Below are positions 7,467 to 9,401 of a stretch of 9,401 nucleotides of DNA, piece after piece. A program made the position numbers and the translations under genes. How positions within the stretch are numbered: position 1 is the stretch's first letter; each line of letters starts with the position of its first letter. This DNA comes from Deltaproteobacteria bacterium (GTDB lineage: Bacteria; Myxococcota; Myxococcia; Myxococcales; 40CM-4-68-19), in the NCBI GenBank assembly GCA_005879095.1, contig VBLM01000524.1, forward strand, positions 1 through 9,401. Direction: 5' to 3'. The notes under the pieces were generated by a model, which saw nothing but the letters and a program-made list of their open reading frames with translations, did not search any database and had not been told where the DNA came from.

Positions 7467-8462
7467 TCACCGCAACTTCCGGTTGTCGATCTCCACGCCT
7501 TTGAAAGGATTGAGGATCTCGACCGGGACCCCGACGCGCTGCTCGATCACCTTGAAGAGGGCGGGAATCTTGGCGGTGCCGCCGGACAGATAGAGCCGGG
7601 CGATGTGCGAGTCCGCCGCGGTGGCGGTGTAGAAGTCGAGGGAGCGCTGGATTTCGCCCGCCATCTGGTCGGCCACGCCCTGGATGACGCGCTCGACCTC
7701 CTGCGGTACGACCGAGTCGCTGTCCTGGGCCGCGTCGCCGCCGACTTTGAGCTTCTCGGCCTCGTCGTAGCTGACGTTGAGCTGCTTTTGAATCTCTTCG
7801 GTGAACTGGTTTCCGCCCATTGTGACATCGCGCGTGAACGTGGTGAGCCCGTTCGCCAGCACGTTGATGTTGACGACGCTGGCGCCGGCGTTGACCAGCA
7901 CGATGGTCTCGGCCTTGGGCAGCTCGTAGTTGACCTCGAACGAGTTCTGCACCGCGAAGGCGTCGACGTCGACGACCACCGGCAGGAGCCCGGCTTCGGA
8001 GACGACGCTGGTGTAGTCGTTGATCATGTCCTTCTTGGCGGCGACGAGCAGTACGTCCATCTGGCCGGTGCCGGTGTCGACGTCGGGCGGGGTGAGGATC
8101 TGGACGTCGATGTTCACGTCCTTGACGTCGAAGGGGATGTACTGCTCCGCCTCCCACTGGATCGACTCCTCCAGCTCTTCCTGCGTCATCTTCGGCATCG
8201 AGATCTTCTTGATGATCACCGAGTGGCCGCTGACGCCGATGGCCACCTCCCGGTTCTTCAGCTTGTACTGGCTGACCAGCTGCCGGATGGCCTCCACGAT
8301 GGCGGTGGAGTTCATCAGCGCGCCGTCGACGATCGCTTCCGGCGGCAGCGGCGAGACGCCGAAGGCCTCGAGGATGTACCCCCGCTTCGCTTCCTTCAGT
8401 TGCACCAGCTTCACCGAGCTGGAGCCGATGTCGAGACCGAGAGCGAGCTTGCCCTTTGCCAT
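7467..8462 (-). CDS. pilM: Type IV pilus assembly ATPase-like protein PilM (331 aa), apparently lacking the usual C-terminal tail
   Basis: PilM is a cytoplasmic actin/FtsA-like protein that binds ATP and the PilN N-terminal tail. The phosphate-1 loop is GLDIGSSSVK (9-18), the specific block ESIQWEAEQYIPFDV is at 99-113, phosphate-2 is VLVNAGAS (188-195), and the adenosine motif is YLSGGTAKIP (291-300). A GAGGAA Shine-Dalgarno with an 8-base spacer supports ATG at 8462. The protein ends at EIDNRKLR, whereas PilM homologues, as I recall, continue for about 25-30 residues with a final helix ending in a GLALR-like motif. The end reads directly into the TGAGGAGG junction with pilN, and I found no frameshifted remainder of that tail. 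It may be a real deletion or a lineage trait. Everything upstream is strongly conserved, so function is likely retained in whole or part. Confidence 0.96.
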   Translation of the reverse strand: MAKGKLALGLDIGSSSVKLVQLKEAKRGYILEAFGVSPLPPEAIVDGALMNSTAIVEAIRQLVSQYKLKNREVAIGVSGHSVIIKKISMPKMTQEELEESIQWEAEQYIPFDVKDVNIDVQILTPPDVDTGTGQMDVLLVAAKKDMINDYTSVVSEAGLLPVVVDVDAFAVQNSFEVNYELPKAETIVLVNAGASVVNINVLANGLTTFTRDVTMGGNQFTEEIQKQLNVSYDEAEKLKVGGDAAQDSDSVVPQEVERVIQGVADQMAGEIQRSLDFYTATAADSHIARLYLSGGTAKIPALFKVIEQRVGVPVEILNPFKGVEIDNRKLR

Positions 8463-8529
8463 GTTCAGGGTTCCTCGTAGGTGCCGGCGACGCTATCACC
8501 GGAATTTCTACTGCCCAAAAAAACGTCCA
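8463..8529. other. 67-bp gap before pilM: ribosome binding site only, no clear promoter
   Basis: It contains the pilM Shine-Dalgarno (GAGGAA, 8471-8476) and a run of seven T on the minus strand (8517-8523) shortly after the XRE stop. No stem abuts the T-run, and I could not find a convincing -35/-10 pair or a sigma-54 GG-N10-GC element. The XRE gene and pilM may therefore share a transcript. Confidence 0.4.
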
Positions 8530-8751
8530 TTACCGCCGCTCCGCGGCCCTGCGGGCGCCGTTTCGGGGGAAGAGCTTGGTGCTCTCGTGCAGGGAAAGGC
8601 CGAGCGCAAAGAGGATCTTGCGCTTGGTCTCCATCCGGCAGTCGTGGCCGGCCTCGACGCGGTCGATGGTCGATTCCGAGACGCCCGCCTTGCGCGCCAG
8701 CTCGGCCTTGGCCATCAACGCTGCCTCGCGGAACTTCTGGACGCGATTCAT
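8530..8751 (-). CDS. Small XRE-type helix-turn-helix regulator (73 aa)
   Basis: The protein is essentially one Cro/C1-type helix-turn-helix: FREAALMAKAELARKAGVSE, then STIDRVEAGHDCRMETKRKI and a last helix LFALGLSLHES. The recognition region is about residues 14-36. There is no ligand or dimerisation domain beyond the short basic tail (RNGARRAAERR). I take the ATG at 8751; the ATG at 8760 is nearly as good, and neither has a clear Shine-Dalgarno. The open frame reaches 8859, but its extra N-terminus (with a CCF and a CTC run) looks non-coding. The gene sits 67 bases before pilM on the same strand, and similar single-domain regulators ahead of pilus genes are, to my recollection, common in deltaproteobacteria. 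Control of pilM-Q and autoregulation through the palindromes upstream are inference. Confidence 0.82.
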   Translation of the reverse strand: MNRVQKFREAALMAKAELARKAGVSESTIDRVEAGHDCRMETKRKILFALGLSLHESTKLFPRNGARRAAERR

Positions 8752-8798
8752 GACGAGCATCGATCGATCAGTTTCATGTAGGCAGTCAAGGAACTGAC

Positions 8799-8811
8799 CC
8801 GTCACTGACGG
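8799..8811. promoter_or_regulatory. Candidate operator: 13-base palindrome upstream of the XRE gene
   Basis: CCGTCAcTGACGG is a perfect inverted repeat with a one-base centre, 47 bases before the XRE ATG. Its size suits a dimeric helix-turn-helix protein. A related direct repeat (ACTGACC at 8793, ACTGACG at 8804) spaces two half-sites 11 bases apart, about one helical turn. Function is inferred. Confidence 0.35.
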
Positions 8812-8816
8812 TGCAT

Positions 8817-8837
8817 TGCAGGTGCACTTCACCTGCA
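8817..8837. promoter_or_regulatory. Candidate operator or hairpin: 8-bp inverted repeat, 5-base loop
   Basis: TGCAGGTG and CACCTGCA flank CACTT and match perfectly. It lies in the non-coding stretch between the sigma-54 activator and the XRE gene, 6 bases from the 13-base palindrome. It could be a regulator site or the start of a 5' leader hairpin; no T-run follows on the minus strand, so it is not a terminator. Confidence 0.35.
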
Positions 8838-8847
8838 TTAGGGGGGG

Positions 8848-8878
8848 AAAACAGCACACCCGCTAGAACTCGTGGGTG
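8848..8878 (-). terminator. Weak possible terminator after the sigma-54 activator
   Basis: On the minus strand, CACCC (8874-8878) can pair with GGGTG (8857-8861) around a 12-base loop, followed after 5 bases by TTTT (8848-8851). The 5-bp stem and four T make it weak, but it stands right after the activator stop, where a terminator would be expected. Confidence 0.25.
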
Positions 8879-8888
8879 GGTAAAGCGG

Positions 8889-9401
8889 CTACTCCAGACC
8901 GTACTCGCGGATCTTGTAGAGCAGCGCGCGCGGCGAGAGCTCGAGGAGCTCCGCGGCGCGGGTCCGGTTGCCGCCGGTCCGATCGAGCGCCTTGCGGATC
9001 AGATCGGCCTCCAGCACGCGCTGCGCGCGCTTGACCGAGAGGTCGTCGGGGTCGAGCGCGCTCGGCAACGGCTCGGGCGCGGCCGCGGCCCGGACCGGCT
9101 CGGGCAGCGCGTCCGGCTCGATCGCGTCGTCCTCCGACAAGACCAGCGCCCGCTCCAGCGCGTTCTCCAGCTCGCGGACGTTGCCCGGCCAGCGGTAGCG
9201 CGCCATCACCTCCAGCGCCCGCTGCGAGAGGTGCCGGCGCGGCAGGCCCATCCGCTCCGCGTGCCGCTGCAGGAACCGTTCCGACAGCGAACGGATCTCC
9301 TCCACCCGTTCCCGCAGTGGCGGCAGCTTCACGCCGACGACGTTCAACCGGTAATAGAGGTCTTCGCGGAACTTGCCCGCCTGCACTTGCCCGCCCAGAT
9401 C
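8889..9401 (-). CDS. Sigma-54-dependent transcriptional activator, C-terminal 170 residues (partial)
   Basis: The fragment begins inside the AAA+ domain and runs to the stop. It shows the arginine-finger block FREDLYYRLNV followed by LPPLRERVEEI, the sensor-II motif RYRWPGNVRELENALERALV, a variable Ala/Pro linker, and a Fis-type helix-turn-helix at the end (DRTGGNRTRAAELLELSPRA). Proteins of this kind remodel sigma-54 RNA polymerase from enhancer sites. The Walker motifs, the GAFTGA loop and any receiver domain lie beyond base 9401, so I cannot tell whether it is a two-component regulator. Its place beside pil genes makes a PilR (the response regulator that activates pilin genes) a fair guess, but other NtrC-family members fit equally, so no symbol is given. 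No sigma-54 site was found in the window. Confidence 0.93.
   Translation of the reverse strand, partial: DLGGQVQAGKFREDLYYRLNVVGVKLPPLRERVEEIRSLSERFLQRHAERMGLPRRHLSQRALEVMARYRWPGNVRELENALERALVLSEDDAIEPDALPEPVRAAAAPEPLPSALDPDDLSVKRAQRVLEADLIRKALDRTGGNRTRAAELLELSPRALLYKIREYGLE

Noticed and set aside
6269..8480. Plus-strand frames of 411 and 383 codons (6269-7504, 7329-8480)
   Set aside because: Antisense to pilM, pilN and pilO, with Leu/Asp/Val/Arg-rich low-complexity translations and no domain signal.
8517..8532. Intrinsic terminator after the XRE gene (T7 on the minus strand)
   Set aside because: The nearest stem (GCCGC-GGA-GCGGC) is separated from the T-run by more than 10 bases, so it does not form a proper terminator.
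8784..8789. TTGACT as a -35 box upstream of the XRE gene
   Set aside because: No -10-like hexamer occurs at 16-18 bases downstream on the minus strand.

Overview
The window is high in GC and almost everything in it is coded on the minus strand, so the genes read from right to left. It holds a type IV pilus (T4P) alignment and secretin operon joined to a fatty-acid and translation block. The GC content, the PilQ architecture (AMIN-like repeats ahead of the secretin domain), a roadblock/LC7 gene beside the pilus genes and the efp-accB-accC tail all suggest a Myxococcota-type (deltaproteobacterial) genome. This is inference from gene content; there is no rRNA or other taxonomic marker here.

Layout in transcription order (9401 to 1): the C-terminal part of a sigma-54-dependent activator with a Fis-type helix-turn-helix (8889-9401, cut by the window edge); a non-coding stretch of about 130 bp with two compact inverted repeats; a small XRE-type regulator (8530-8751); then pilM, pilN, pilO, pilP and pilQ (8462 down to 3121), tightly packed, with ribosome binding sites embedded in the preceding stop codons or with overlapping ATGA junctions. 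After pilQ come three accessory genes: a lipoprotein I do not recognise (2538-3107), a 64-residue single-TPR protein (2310-2504) and a 120-residue roadblock/LC7 protein (1947-2309). A 71-bp palindromic REP-like element (1865-1935) separates them from efp (1243-1812), accB (726-1226) and the first 242 codons of accC (1-726, cut by the window edge).

PilM (cytoplasmic, actin-like), PilN and PilO (inner membrane, coiled coil plus ferredoxin-like fold), PilP (inner-membrane lipoprotein) and PilQ (outer-membrane secretin) form the continuous bridge that aligns the pilus motor with the outer-membrane gate. The lipoprotein, TPR and roadblock genes are probably co-transcribed with pilQ and are the least described part of the window. 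EF-P relieves ribosome stalling at polyproline; two proteins of this same cluster, PilP (five prolines) and AccB (four prolines), carry such runs. AccB and AccC are the biotin carrier and biotin carboxylase of acetyl-CoA carboxylase.

The most useful second looks are the lipoprotein after pilQ, the TPR/roadblock pair, a PilM that appears to lack the usual C-terminal tail, the large palindrome, the EF-P/polyproline linkage, and the XRE gene with palindromes upstream. I saw no CRISPR array, tRNA, rRNA, insertion sequence or defence system. Most of the window is a conserved core locus rather than a new system.
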